In this document: in pieces, positions 1 to 9,403 of the stretch
Layout: the number at the start of each line of letters is the position of its first letter
How positions within the stretch are numbered: position 1 is the first letter of the stretch
NCBI RefSeq assembly: GCF_017798165.1
Contig: NZ_CP059068.1
Span: 2,046,001-2,110,000 of the forward strand
DNA from: Rhodoferax sp. AJA081-3
GTDB lineage: Bacteria; Pseudomonadota; Gammaproteobacteria; Burkholderiales; Burkholderiaceae_C
Direction of reading: 5' to 3'
Length of the DNA stretch: 64,000 nt
The notes under the pieces: model-generated
Database searches by the model: none
Told to the model about the DNA's origin: nothing
Seen by the model: only the letters and a program-made list of their open reading frames with translations
Program-made: the position numbers and the translations under genes

Positions 1-135
1 CAACACATCATGCAGGAGCGTGCCAGGGCCATTGGTGCCACCGTGCGTGTGGTCTCCAGCCCCGGCCAGGGCACCCGTGTGTTATTGCGCCTGCCCGAAC
101 ACCCGGTGACCACCCCCAACGCTCTCGCCTTGTAG
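1..135 (+). CDS. narX: NarX-type sensor histidine kinase, C-terminal fragment (5' part outside window)
   Basis: The first 44 codons are the end of a reading frame that stops with TAG at 133-135. They contain the late ATP-binding signature of a histidine kinase (SSPGQGTRV, the G2-type glycine loop) preceded by a RAxxIGA stretch typical of the NarX/LiaS HATPase_c domain. The gene lies 17 bp upstream of a NarL-family regulator and the nitrate transporter and reductase genes, so it most probably is the nitrate-responsive membrane sensor NarX that phosphorylates NarL. The sensing and dimerisation domains are outside the window, so the assignment rests on this C-terminal motif and on gene order. 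Confidence 0.75.
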   Translation, partial: QHIMQERARAIGATVRVVSSPGQGTRVLLRLPEHPVTTPNALAL

Positions 136-152
136 ACCTGTTTAAGAACACC

Positions 153-833
153 ATGAGCCTCATCCAATTGCTGGTGGTCGACGACCACAACCTCTTTCGC
201 CGCGGCCTGATCGCCCTGCTCAAGCAAGATGGGCGTTTTGACGTGGTGGGCGAAGCCGGCGACCTGGGCCAGGCCCTGCGCTGTGCAGGCCAGATTCAGC
301 CGGACCTGATCCTGCTGGACAACCACTTGCCCGGCGTGCGCGGTGTGGACGGCATTGGTGCACTCAAACAGGCCTTTGCCAACGCGCGCATCCTCATGCT
401 CACCGTGAGTGAAAACGAGGAAGACCTGGCCACTGCCATGCAGGCCGGTGCCGACGGGTATCTGCTGAAAACCGTGGAGTCCGACCAGCTGTGCCAGGCA
501 ATTGTGCGGGTGCTGGCGGGTGAACCGGTGATCAGCCCCGAAATGATGACCAAGTTTGTGGCCGCCTTCCGCACCAAGCCCCAGTCCCCTTCACCGCCCG
601 AAACCCTGGCCCCGCTCACCGCGCCACCCCCCAGCCTGGAGGAGACCCTGTCGGCCCGTGAGCGCGAGATTTTGCTGCTGGTAGCCCATGGCGACAGCAA
701 CAAGGTGATCGCCCGCCAGCTCGACATTGCCGAGACCACGGTCAAGGTGCATGTACAGGGCATCCTGCGCAAATTGCAACTCAGCTCCCGGGTGCAGGCG
801 GCCGTATACGCGGCGGCCCACGGCCTGGTTTGA
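153..833 (+). CDS. narL: NarL-family two-component response regulator
   Basis: A 226-residue cytoplasmic DNA-binding regulator. The receiver domain occupies about residues 1-125, with acidic pocket D10/D11, probable phospho-acceptor D56 (in LILLDNHLPG) and the conserved lysine of LLKT. A proline-rich linker (about 140-160) leads to a LuxR/GerE helix-turn-helix starting LSARERE. It follows the sensor kinase fragment by 17 bp, probably in one transcript, and precedes two narK genes and narGHJI, the classical NarL targets. NarL acts with FNR to activate nitrate respiration when nitrate is present. The stop codon lies inside an FNR box that probably serves the next gene. Confidence 0.88.
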   Translation: MSLIQLLVVDDHNLFRRGLIALLKQDGRFDVVGEAGDLGQALRCAGQIQPDLILLDNHLPGVRGVDGIGALKQAFANARILMLTVSENEEDLATAMQAGADGYLLKTVESDQLCQAIVRVLAGEPVISPEMMTKFVAAFRTKPQSPSPPETLAPLTAPPPSLEETLSAREREILLLVAHGDSNKVIARQLDIAETTVKVHVQGILRKLQLSSRVQAAVYAAAHGLV

Positions 834-843
834 TCCAGATCAA
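830..843 (+). promoter_or_regulatory. Perfect FNR/ANR box upstream of narK1
   Basis: TTGATCCAGATCAA is an exact match to the FNR consensus TTGAT-N4-ATCAA. It overlaps the narL stop codon at 831-833. Centred at 836.5, it would place a class II transcription start near 878, leaving a leader of roughly 115 nt before the narK1 ATG at 994. This predicts anaerobic induction of the transporter and reductase genes. Confidence 0.85.
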
Positions 844-867
844 GTGAACGCCGGATAGGGCGGCGGC

Positions 868-919
868 TACTCCTTTAGAACTAGGTCGTTCTCAACCCAT
901 CTAGTTCCTCAGAGGGGTA
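868..919. promoter_or_regulatory. Candidate NarL heptamers in the narK1 leader
   Basis: TACTCCT (868-874, + strand) and AGGGGTA (913-919, reading TACCCCT on the - strand) both match the NarL heptamer consensus TACYYMT. They lie downstream of the FNR box. The 38-bp gap between them is not the tight 7-2-7 inverted arrangement, so binding is plausible but unproven. They fit the presence of a narXL pair next door. Confidence 0.4.
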
Positions 920-993
920 CACCCTGTGCCAATGGTGGATGTTCAATCCACCCGCAAACGCCGACAGTTGTTCCATCCCCAAGGAGATGGAAT

Positions 994-2262
994 ATGGCCT
1001 CTGATTTAAGCAACGCAAGAAAAGCCTGGTCGGTACTGATCGTCAGCACACTGGCATTCACGGTGTGCTTCATGGTGTGGATGATGTTTGGCGTGATCGG
1101 CATCCCGATCAAGAAACTGCTCAACCTCAACTCCACCGAGTTCGGCCTGCTGATGGCCACTCCGGTGCTCACGGGCTCCCTGATCCGCGTACCACTGGGC
1201 ATCTGGACCGACCGCTTTGGCGGGCGCATCGTCATGGCCATCCTGATGGCCGTTACCGTACCCGCCATCTGGATGATGGGTTACGCCACCGAATACTGGC
1301 ACTTCCTGACCATTGGCCTGTTTGTGGGCCTGGCCGGCGGCTCCTTTTCGGTGGGCACACCCTATGTGGCGCGCTGGTTCCCCAAGAACAAACAGGGCAC
1401 GGCCATGGGCATTTACGGCGCCGGCAACTCGGGTTCTGCGGTCAACAAGTTTGTGGCCCCCGTGATCTTGGTGGCCTTTGGCTGGACCATGGTGCCCCAG
1501 GTGTACGCCGCCATCATGCTGGGCACGCTGGTGCTGTTCTGGATGTTCAGCCACAGCGACGCAACCCACCTGGTACCCAACACGGTCAGCTTCCGCGACC
1601 AGCTCAAGGCGTTAAAAGACCCCAAGGTCATCAAGTACTGCCAGTACTACAGCATTGTGTTTGGTGGCTACGTGGCGCTGGCCCTGTGGATGGTGCAGTA
1701 CTACGTGGGCGAGTTTGGCCTGGACATCCGGGTGGCGGCCCTGCTGGCGGCCTGTTTCTCGCTGCCCGGCGGTGTACTGCGCGCCTTTGGCGGCATGTTG
1801 TCGGACAAATACGGCGCCCACAGCGTGACATGGTGGGTGTTGTGGGTGAGCTGGATCTGCCTGTTCCTGCTGTCTTACCCCCAGACCGATTTCACGGTGA
1901 TGACGGTCAATGGCCCCGCCACCTTCCACATCGGCCTGAACGTCTACACCTTCACCGCGCTGATGTTCATCCTGGGCATTGCCTGGGCGTTCGGCAAGGC
2001 CAGCGTCTTCAAATACATCAGCGACGACTACTCGCACAACATCGGCGCCATCAGCGGCATCGTGGGTCTGGCCGGCGGCCTGGGCGGATTTGTACTGCCC
2101 ATCATGTTTGGCGCGCTAATGGACCTCACCGGCATCCGCTCCAGCGCTTTCATGTTGCTCTACGGCGTGGTCTGGGTGTCGTTGATCTGGATGTACTGGA
2201 CCGAGGTGCGCAAGACCGAGGTCATGGGCCACAACGCCAAGAACTTTTCCTTGCAGAACTAA
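994..2262 (+). CDS. narK: NarK1-type nitrate/nitrite transporter (MFS)
   Basis: A 422-residue inner-membrane protein of the nitrate/nitrite porter family of the major facilitator superfamily, with about twelve hydrophobic segments. Two nitrate-signature glycine-rich stretches are visible: GLAGGSFSVG near residue 111 and GLAGGLGGF near residue 356. The sequence KNKQGTAMGIYGAGNSG follows the first, as in NarK1/NasA-like proteins. The length and single-domain form fit a type I (proton-coupled nitrate uptake) NarK. The ATG at 994 follows AAGGAGATGGAAT. The FNR box and NarL heptamers upstream suggest this is the first gene of the anaerobically induced nitrate operon. Confidence 0.92.
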   Translation: MASDLSNARKAWSVLIVSTLAFTVCFMVWMMFGVIGIPIKKLLNLNSTEFGLLMATPVLTGSLIRVPLGIWTDRFGGRIVMAILMAVTVPAIWMMGYATEYWHFLTIGLFVGLAGGSFSVGTPYVARWFPKNKQGTAMGIYGAGNSGSAVNKFVAPVILVAFGWTMVPQVYAAIMLGTLVLFWMFSHSDATHLVPNTVSFRDQLKALKDPKVIKYCQYYSIVFGGYVALALWMVQYYVGEFGLDIRVAALLAACFSLPGGVLRAFGGMLSDKYGAHSVTWWVLWVSWICLFLLSYPQTDFTVMTVNGPATFHIGLNVYTFTALMFILGIAWAFGKASVFKYISDDYSHNIGAISGIVGLAGGLGGFVLPIMFGALMDLTGIRSSAFMLLYGVVWVSLIWMYWTEVRKTEVMGHNAKNFSLQN

Positions 2263-2271
2263 TGACTTTGC

Positions 2272-2295
2272 GGGACAGACCTTTAGCGCTGTCCC
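2272..2295 (+). other. Intercistronic hairpin between narK1 and narK2
   Basis: GGGACAG (2272-2278) pairs with CTGTCCC (2289-2295) across a 10-nt loop. No T-run follows, so it is more likely an mRNA processing or stability element, or an attenuating stem, than an intrinsic terminator. The narK2 ATG lies 18 nt downstream. Confidence 0.4.
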
Positions 2296-2313
2296 CAACA
2301 TGAAAGAAGCACC

Positions 2314-3942
2314 ATGAACACCAAACCCAACTCCAGCGCCGACATCGCCGACTGGCGCCCCGAGGATGAAAACTTCTGGGAAGGCACAGGCAAGAAAATT
2401 GCCTACCGCAACCTGTGGATCTCCATACCAGCCCTGCTGTGCGGCTTTGCCGTGTGGGGCATGTGGGGCATCATCACCGTGCAGATGCTCAACCTGGGAT
2501 TCCCCTTTACCCAGGCCGAGCTGTTCACGCTGACCGCTATTGCTGGCATCTCCGGTGCCACCATGCGGATCCCGGCGTCGTTTCTGATCCGTATGGCCGG
2601 TGGTCGCAACACCATCTTCCTGACCACGGCCATGCTGCTGGCACCCGCCATTGGCACCGGTGTGGCCCTGCAGCACCCCGAGTGGCCGCTGTGGGTGTTC
2701 CAGCTGATGGCGCTGTGGTCGGGTGTGGGCGGCGGCAACTTTGCCAGCTCCATGTCCAACATCAACACCTTCTTCCCCAAACGCCTGCAGGGCACGGCCC
2801 TGGGGCTGAATGCGGGCCTGGGCAACTTTGGTGTCACCACCATGCAGATCGTCATTCCGCTGGTCATGACCGTGGGCCTGTTCGGCGCCTTCGGCGGCGA
2901 GGCCAAGGCCCTGGTGAAAGACAGTGGCTGGATCTTTGGCAAGATTGCGGCCGGCACCCCCACCTACATCCAGAACGCCGGTTTTGCCTGGGTGCTGTCG
3001 CTGGTTCCGCTGTCCATCCTGTGCTGGTGGGGCATGAGCAACCTCAAGACGGTGTCGCCCGCCACGGGCCATCCTCTGGTGGCGTTTGCCAAGATCACCT
3101 ACCTGTACTCGCTGGCCTTCATCCCCTCGGTTGGCATGTTGTACCTGTACCTGCCTGCGCCTACCGGCCTGGGTCTGCTGAACATGTGGGTGGCCATTCC
3201 GCTGGACATCATTGCGGCGCTGGTCGTGATGCGCCTGGCCGCCTTTGGCGCCATGAAAGAAAACGTGGCCAAGCAGTTTGCCATCTTCAGCAACAAACAC
3301 ACCTGGAGCATGACCGCGCTGTATGTGGTCACCTTTGGCAGCTTCATCGGTTTCTCCATGGCCCTGCCGCTGGCCATTACCGTGATTTTTGGTTTTCAGC
3401 ACATCCCCGATGCCGCCGGTGTGTTGCAACACACGCTCAAAAATCCCAACGCCCCCTCGGCGCTGACCTATGCCTGGATAGGCCCCTTTGTGGGTGCCGC
3501 CGTGCGCCCGGTGGGCGGCTGGATCTCGGACAAGGTGGGCGGCTCCATCGTCACCCAGATCATCTCCGCCATCATGGTGGTGGCATCGGCCGCGGTGGGT
3601 TATGTGATGTTGCAGGCCTACGGCTCCGCAACACCCGAGCAGCACTTCCCCATGTTCATGGGCCTGTTCATCGTGTTGTTTGCCGCCAGCGGCATTGGCA
3701 ATGGCTCCACCTTCCGCAGTGTGGGTTTTATCTTTGACCGCCAACAGGCTGGCCCGGTATTGGGCTGGACATCAGCAGTGGCGGCCTATGGTGCCTTTAT
3801 CGCCCCGGTGCTGATCGGCCAGCAGATCAAGGCGGGCACACCGCAGTACGCCTTTTATGGGTTTGCTGTGTTCTACGCCGTGTGCCTGGTGCTGAACTGG
3901 TGGTTCTACCTGCGCGCGGGCGCGGAGATCAAGAACCCCTAA
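2314..3942 (+). CDS. narK2: NarK2-type nitrate/nitrite transporter (MFS)
   Basis: A 542-residue polytopic inner-membrane protein of the nitrate/nitrite porter family. The nitrate signature appears near residue 135 (SGVGGGNFASSMSN) followed by KRLQGTALGLNAGLGNFG. It is longer than NarK1 because of extra residues in the N-terminal tail and in the loop around residues 185-220 (GEAKALVKDSG). In denitrifiers, type II NarK proteins exchange nitrate for nitrite so that nitrite made by NarG on the cytoplasmic side can leave. Tandem narK1-narK2 ahead of narGHJI is a known arrangement in Burkholderiales and Paracoccus. Substrate direction is inferred from family type. Confidence 0.9.
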   Translation: MNTKPNSSADIADWRPEDENFWEGTGKKIAYRNLWISIPALLCGFAVWGMWGIITVQMLNLGFPFTQAELFTLTAIAGISGATMRIPASFLIRMAGGRNTIFLTTAMLLAPAIGTGVALQHPEWPLWVFQLMALWSGVGGGNFASSMSNINTFFPKRLQGTALGLNAGLGNFGVTTMQIVIPLVMTVGLFGAFGGEAKALVKDSGWIFGKIAAGTPTYIQNAGFAWVLSLVPLSILCWWGMSNLKTVSPATGHPLVAFAKITYLYSLAFIPSVGMLYLYLPAPTGLGLLNMWVAIPLDIIAALVVMRLAAFGAMKENVAKQFAIFSNKHTWSMTALYVVTFGSFIGFSMALPLAITVIFGFQHIPDAAGVLQHTLKNPNAPSALTYAWIGPFVGAAVRPVGGWISDKVGGSIVTQIISAIMVVASAAVGYVMLQAYGSATPEQHFPMFMGLFIVLFAASGIGNGSTFRSVGFIFDRQQAGPVLGWTSAVAAYGAFIAPVLIGQQIKAGTPQYAFYGFAVFYAVCLVLNWWFYLRAGAEIKNP

Positions 3943-3950
3943 GGCACAGA

Positions 3951-3996
3951 TTTGCTACCAAATGTATAGCACACCAATGATATTTCTCGGGGGCTA
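3951..3996 (+). repeat. CGGGGGCTA-type intergenic repeat, copy 1 (narK2-narG gap)
   Basis: A GCTAcc...tATAGC segment is followed after about 20 bp by CGGGGGCTA at 3988-3996. The same architecture recurs at seven other places in the window. It lies between narK2 and narG, so the leader of narG carries it. Confidence 0.7.
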
Positions 3997-4038
3997 CAGC
4001 CCAATTTACCTCACAACACTTTCCCTAGAGGTCCTCTT

Positions 4039-7000
4039 ATGAGCCATTTTCTTGATCGCCTGAGCCACTTTTCCGCCCCCACGGAAACGTTTTCCGAAGG
4101 CCACGGCCTCACCACCGGTGAGGACCGCACCTGGGAAGACGCCTACCGCGACCGCTGGGCCCACGATAAGATCGTGCGCAGCACCCACGGCGTGAACTGC
4201 ACCGGCAGCTGCTCATGGAAGATTTATGTGAAGGGCGGCATCGTCACCTGGGAAACCCAGCAGACCGACTACCCCCGCACCCGGCCCGACCTGCCCAACC
4301 ACGAGCCACGCGGCTGCGCTCGCGGCGCCAGCTACAGCTGGTACCTGTACAGCGCCAACCGCGTGAAGTACCCCATGATCCGCGCCCGCCTGCTCAAGCA
4401 CTGGCGCGCCGCGCTGGCCGTGGCCAAGAGCCCGGTCGATGCCTGGGCCAGCATTGTGGAGAACCCCGCCGCCCGCGAGGAATGGCAAAAACAACGCGGC
4501 CTGGGCGGTTTTGTGCGCAGCACCTGGGAGGAGATCAACCAGCTGGTGGCCAGCGCCAACGTCTACACCGCCAAAAAGTACGGCCCGGACCGCATCATCG
4601 GTTTCTCGCCCATTCCGGCCATGAGCATGGTGAGCTACGCCGCAGGCAGCCGTTACCTGTCGCTGATTGGCGGCGTGTGTATGAGTTTTTACGACTGGTA
4701 CTGCGACCTGCCCCCCGCCAGCCCCCAGGTCTGGGGTGAACAGACCGACGTGCCCGAGAGCGCCGACTGGTACAACAGCACCTTCATCATTGCCTGGGGC
4801 TCCAACGTGCCACAGACCCGCACGCCCGATGCCCACTTCTTCACCGAGGTGCGATACAAGGGCGCCAAGACGGTGGCCATCACCCCCGACTACGCCGAGA
4901 TCAGCAAACTGGCCGACCTGTGGATGCACCCCAAACAGGGTACCGACGCCGCCGTGGCCATGGCCATGGGCCACGTCATCCTCAAAGAGTTTTACTTTGA
5001 TAAACGCAGCGCCTACTTTGACAACTACGTGCGCCGCTATACCGACATGCCCAACCTGGTGCAGCTGGAAGAACGCACCCTGCCCGATGGCCGCAAAGTC
5101 ATGGTGCCCGGCCGTTACCTGCGCGCCAGCGACTTCAACGGCAAACTCGGCCAGGACAACAACCCCGAGTGGAAAACCGTCGCGCTGGACGACAACGACA
5201 AGATGGTGCTGCCCAACGGCTCCATCGGTTTCCGCTGGGGCGCAGCCGACCGGGGCGACGTAGGCAAGTGGAACCTGGAAAACAAAGAAGCCCGGGGCGA
5301 CACCGACGTCAAGCTCAAGCTGAGCCTGATGGAAGGCAACACCGATGGCAGCGCCGCCGACTACGAGGTGGGTGATGTGGGCTTCCCCTACTTTGGTGGC
5401 ATAGACACCCCCAACTTCGACGCCAACAAACAAAGCACCGCAGTGGACGATGTGCTGGTGCGCAAGGTGCCGGTGCGCCGCGTCAAGCTGGGCAAGGCCG
5501 GTGAAGAACGTTACGCCCTGGTCGCCACCGTGTTCGATTTGACGGTGGCCAACTATGGTGTGGCCCGCGGCCTGGAAGGCGAAAACGCCGCCACCAGTTA
5601 CGACGACGACACCCCCTACACACCCGCCTGGCAGGAGAAGATCACCGGCGTCAAACGCGACCAGATCATTGCCGTGGCGCGCCAGTTTGCCGACAACGCC
5701 GACAAGACCAAGGGCAAAAGCATGGTCATCATCGGTGCGGCCATGAACCACTGGTACCACAGCGACATGAACTACCGCGGCATCATCAATATGCTGATGA
5801 TGTGTGGCTGCATAGGCCAAAGCGGTGGCGGCTGGGCGCACTATGTGGGCCAGGAAAAACTGCGCCCCCAGACCGGCTGGACCGCGCTGGCTTTTGCGCT
5901 GGACTGGGTGCGCCCACCCCGCCAGATGAACAGCACCAGTTTCTTCTACGCCCATACCGACCAATGGCGCTACGAAAAATTGGGTGTGGACGAAATCTTG
6001 TCGCCCCTGGCCGACAAGGCCAAGTTTGGCGGCAGCCTGATCGACTACAACGTGCGCGCCGAACGCATGGGCTGGTTGCCCAGTGCGCCGCAGTTGCAGA
6101 CCAACCCCATGCAGGTGGTGAAAGACGCCCAGGCCAAGGGCCTGGACCCCAAGGACCACGTGGTGCAGTCGCTCAAAGACGGCAGCCTGAAGCTGAGCTG
6201 CGAAGACCCCGACAACCCGCTCAACTGGCCGCGCAACATGTTTGTCTGGCGCTCCAACATCCTGGGCTCCAGTGGCAAGGGCCACGAGTACTTTCTGAAG
6301 CACCTGCTGGGCACCACCCACGGCGTGCAGGGCAAAGACCTGGGTGCCGAAGAAGCCAAACCCACTGAGGTGAAATGGCACGACAAGGCGCCCGAAGGCA
6401 AGCTGGACCTGCTGGTCACGTTGGACTTCCGCATGAGTACCACCTGCCTGTACTCGGACATCGTGTTGCCCACCGCCACCTGGTACGAGAAAAACGACCT
6501 CAACACCAGCGACATGCACCCCTTCATCCACCCGCTGAGCACGGCGGTAGACCCCGCCTGGCAGAGCCGCAGCGACTGGGAGATTTACAAAGGATTTGCC
6601 AAGGCCTTTAGCGAAGTGTGCGTGGGCCACCTGGGTGTGGAAAAAGAGGTCATGCTCACCCCGCTGATGCACGACACCCCCGCCGAGCTGGCCCAGCCCT
6701 TTGGTGTGGCCGAGTGGAGCAAGGGTGAGTGTGAACTCATCCCCGGCAAAACTGCGCCCAGCATCCAGGTGGTGGAGCGCGACTACCCCAACACCTACGC
6801 CCGCTTCACCGCCCTGGGTCCCCTGTTGGACAAGGTGGGCAACGGTGGCAAGGGCATTGCCTGGAACACCCAGACCGAAGTGGCCCAGCTCAAGGAGCTC
6901 AACGGCAAGGTGCATACCGAAGGTGTGGCCAAGGGCCTGGCCCGTATCGACACCGACATCGATGCCTGCGAGGTGGTGCTGCAGCTCGCCCCCGAGACCA

Positions 7001-7845
7001 ATGGCCACGTGGCCGTGAAGGCCTGGGAGGCGCTCAGCAAGATCACCGGGCGCGACCACACCCACCTGGCCATCCACCGCGAGGACGAGAAGATCCGTTT
7101 CCGCGACATCCAGGCCCAGCCACGCAAGATCATCAGCTCGCCCACCTGGAGCGGCATCGAGAGTGAAACCGTGTCGTACAACGCCGGTTACACCAATGTG
7201 CATGAGCTGATCCCATGGCGCACCTTGACCGGCCGCCAGCAGTTCTACCTGGACCACCCCTGGATGATCGCCTTTGGCGAGGGGTTGACCAGCTACCGCC
7301 CACCGGTGGACCTGAAGACCGTGGGCGACATCATGAACCGCAAGCCCAACGGCAACAAGGAGATCTCGCTCAACTTCATCACACCGCACCAGAAGTGGGG
7401 GATTCACTCCACCTACACCGACAACCTGATGATGCTGACGCTGAACCGCGGCGGCCCCGTCATCTGGCTCAGCGAAGACGACGCAAAGGCCGCCGGCATT
7501 GTGGACAACGACTGGGTGGAGTTGTTCAACACCAATGGCGCCATTGCGGCCCGTGCGGTGGTAAGCCAGCGCGTGAAGGTGGGCATGGTGATGATGTACC
7601 ACGCCCAGGAAAAGATCATCAACACACCGGGGGCCGAGATCACTGGCACACGCGGCGGCATCCACAACTCGGTGACCCGCATCGTGACCAAGCCCACCCA
7701 CATGATCGGCGGTTACGCACAGTTCAGCTACGGCTTCAACTACTACGGAACCATTGGCACCAACCGCGATGAGTTTGTGGTGGTGCGCAAGATGCGCAAG
7801 ATCGACTGGCTGGACGGCGAAGCCGCTGCCACTGTTCAAGCATAA
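4039..7845 (+). CDS. narG: Respiratory nitrate reductase alpha subunit NarG
   Basis: A 1268-residue molybdenum bis-MGD catalytic subunit of the membrane-bound nitrate reductase; it reduces nitrate to nitrite on the cytoplasmic face. Ligands of the FS0 [4Fe-4S] cluster are visible: H50, C54, C58 and C93, matching the unusual His-coordinated pattern of E. coli NarG. D223 in WYCDLPPASP is the expected Asp ligand to Mo. There is no Tat signal beyond the short N-terminal helix of this family, consistent with a cytoplasm-facing enzyme. Length is close to the E. coli protein (1247). It is followed 11 bp later by narH. Confidence 0.97.
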   Translation: MSHFLDRLSHFSAPTETFSEGHGLTTGEDRTWEDAYRDRWAHDKIVRSTHGVNCTGSCSWKIYVKGGIVTWETQQTDYPRTRPDLPNHEPRGCARGASYSWYLYSANRVKYPMIRARLLKHWRAALAVAKSPVDAWASIVENPAAREEWQKQRGLGGFVRSTWEEINQLVASANVYTAKKYGPDRIIGFSPIPAMSMVSYAAGSRYLSLIGGVCMSFYDWYCDLPPASPQVWGEQTDVPESADWYNSTFIIAWGSNVPQTRTPDAHFFTEVRYKGAKTVAITPDYAEISKLADLWMHPKQGTDAAVAMAMGHVILKEFYFDKRSAYFDNYVRRYTDMPNLVQLEERTLPDGRKVMVPGRYLRASDFNGKLGQDNNPEWKTVALDDNDKMVLPNGSIGFRWGAADRGDVGKWNLENKEARGDTDVKLKLSLMEGNTDGSAADYEVGDVGFPYFGGIDTPNFDANKQSTAVDDVLVRKVPVRRVKLGKAGEERYALVATVFDLTVANYGVARGLEGENAATSYDDDTPYTPAWQEKITGVKRDQIIAVARQFADNADKTKGKSMVIIGAAMNHWYHSDMNYRGIINMLMMCGCIGQSGGGWAHYVGQEKLRPQTGWTALAFALDWVRPPRQMNSTSFFYAHTDQWRYEKLGVDEILSPLADKAKFGGSLIDYNVRAERMGWLPSAPQLQTNPMQVVKDAQAKGLDPKDHVVQSLKDGSLKLSCEDPDNPLNWPRNMFVWRSNILGSSGKGHEYFLKHLLGTTHGVQGKDLGAEEAKPTEVKWHDKAPEGKLDLLVTLDFRMSTTCLYSDIVLPTATWYEKNDLNTSDMHPFIHPLSTAVDPAWQSRSDWEIYKGFAKAFSEVCVGHLGVEKEVMLTPLMHDTPAELAQPFGVAEWSKGECELIPGKTAPSIQVVERDYPNTYARFTALGPLLDKVGNGGKGIAWNTQTEVAQLKELNGKVHTEGVAKGLARIDTDIDACEVVLQLAPETNGHVAVKAWEALSKITGRDHTHLAIHREDEKIRFRDIQAQPRKIISSPTWSGIESETVSYNAGYTNVHELIPWRTLTGRQQFYLDHPWMIAFGEGLTSYRPPVDLKTVGDIMNRKPNGNKEISLNFITPHQKWGIHSTYTDNLMMLTLNRGGPVIWLSEDDAKAAGIVDNDWVELFNTNGAIAARAVVSQRVKVGMVMMYHAQEKIINTPGAEITGTRGGIHNSVTRIVTKPTHMIGGYAQFSYGFNYYGTIGTNRDEFVVVRKMRKIDWLDGEAAATVQA

Positions 7846-7856
7846 GGAGAAACACC

Positions 7857-9389
7857 ATGAAAATTCGCGCCCAAATCGCCATGGTGCTGAACCTGGACAA
7901 GTGCATCGGTTGCCACACCTGTTCGGTGACCTGCAAAAACGTCTGGACCAGCCGCCCCGGCATGGAATACGCCTGGTTCAACAATGTGGAAACCAAGCCC
8001 GGCATCGGTTACCCCAAAGACTGGGAAAACCAGGACCGCTGGAACGGTGGCTGGGTTCGCAAGGCCGATGGATCGATAGAGCCCAAGCAGGGCGGCAAGT
8101 GGAAGCTGCTGATGCGCATCTTCTCCAACCCCAACATGCCACAGATCGACGACTACTACGAACCCTTCACCTTCGACTACGACCACCTGCAATCGGCCAA
8201 GGAGACCAAGGCACCGCCTACAGCCCGCCCGCGCAGCCTGATCACCGGCAAACGCATGGAGAAGATCGAGTGGGGCCCCAACTGGGAAGAAATCCTGGGT
8301 GGCGAGTTTGCCAAGCGCAGCAAAGACGCGAACCTGGCCAACTTCGACCAGATGCAAAAAGACATGATGGGCCAGTTTGAAAACACCTTCATGATGTACC
8401 TGCCACGGCTGTGTGAGCACTGCCTCAACCCCGCCTGTGTGGCCAGCTGCCCCAGTGGCTCCATCTACAAACGCGAGGACGATGGCATTGTGCTGATCGA
8501 CCAGGACAAGTGCCGCGGTTGGCGTATGTGTGTGTCGGGCTGCCCCTACAAAAAAATCTACTACAACTGGAAGAGTGGCAAGGCCGAGAAGTGCATCTTT
8601 TGCTACCCCCGCATCGAGGCCGGCCAGCCCACCGTGTGCTCCGAGACCTGCGTGGGCCGCATCCGTTACCTGGGTGTGGTGTTGTACGACGCCGACCGTA
8701 TTGCCGAGGCCGCCAGTGTCGAGAACGAGAGAGACCTGTACCAGGCGCAGCTGGACATCTTCCTCAACCCCAACGACCCCGAGGTGATCAAACAGGCCCG
8801 GATCGACGGCATCCCCGACGCCTGGATGGCCGGTGCCCGCAACAGCCCCGTCTACAAGATGGCCGTGGAGTGGAAGGTGGCCCTGCCCCTGCACCCCGAG
8901 TACCGCACGTTGCCCATGGTCTGGTATGTGCCACCGCTCTCACCCATCAACTCGGCGGCCAATGCCGGCCATGTGGGCCTGAATGGCGAGATCCCCGACG
9001 TGGGCCAACTGCGCATTCCCGTGCAGTACCTGGCCAACCTGCTCACTGCCGGCGACACCGGCCCCGTGGTGCGTGCACTGGAGCGCATGCTGGCCATGCG
9101 CGCCTACCAGCGCAGCAAACACGTGGACAACGTGCAGAACCTGGCGGTGCTTGAGCAGACCGGTTTGAGTGTGGCCGAGGTGGAAGAGATGTACCAGATC
9201 ATGGCCATTGCCAACTACGAAGACCGCTTTGTGATCCCCACCAGCCACCGCGAGTACGCCGAAAACGCATTTGACCTGCGCGGCGGCTGCGGCTTCTCGT
9301 TTGGCAACGGTTGTTCGGACGGCGCCTCGGAGACCAGCCTCTTTGGCGGCACCAAGGCCCGCACCATCCCCATCAAATCGATGCTCTGA
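7857..9389 (+). CDS. narH: Nitrate reductase beta subunit NarH (iron-sulfur)
   Basis: A 510-residue electron-transfer subunit carrying one [3Fe-4S] and three [4Fe-4S] clusters that wire NarI haems to NarG. Cluster motifs are seen at C16-x2-C19-x2-C22-x3-C26, then CEHCLNPAC...CPSG, then CRGWRMCVSGCP, where Trp replaces a Cys and marks the [3Fe-4S] cluster, and CIFCYPR. A good ribosome binding site (AAGGAG) precedes the ATG. It lies between narG and narJ in the standard order. Confidence 0.97.
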   Translation: MKIRAQIAMVLNLDKCIGCHTCSVTCKNVWTSRPGMEYAWFNNVETKPGIGYPKDWENQDRWNGGWVRKADGSIEPKQGGKWKLLMRIFSNPNMPQIDDYYEPFTFDYDHLQSAKETKAPPTARPRSLITGKRMEKIEWGPNWEEILGGEFAKRSKDANLANFDQMQKDMMGQFENTFMMYLPRLCEHCLNPACVASCPSGSIYKREDDGIVLIDQDKCRGWRMCVSGCPYKKIYYNWKSGKAEKCIFCYPRIEAGQPTVCSETCVGRIRYLGVVLYDADRIAEAASVENERDLYQAQLDIFLNPNDPEVIKQARIDGIPDAWMAGARNSPVYKMAVEWKVALPLHPEYRTLPMVWYVPPLSPINSAANAGHVGLNGEIPDVGQLRIPVQYLANLLTAGDTGPVVRALERMLAMRAYQRSKHVDNVQNLAVLEQTGLSVAEVEEMYQIMAIANYEDRFVIPTSHREYAENAFDLRGGCGFSFGNGCSDGASETSLFGGTKARTIPIKSML

Positions 9390-9403
9390 CCCAGGAGAAT
9401 GTC

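Noticed and set aside
2116..3744. 542-codon antisense frame over narK2
   Set aside because: Same length class as the real gene and no motifs; a codon-bias shadow.
4213..7839. 1208-codon open frame antisense to narG
   Set aside because: It mirrors narG codon structure, has no homology-like motifs, and long antisense frames are expected in GC-rich genes with strong third-position bias.
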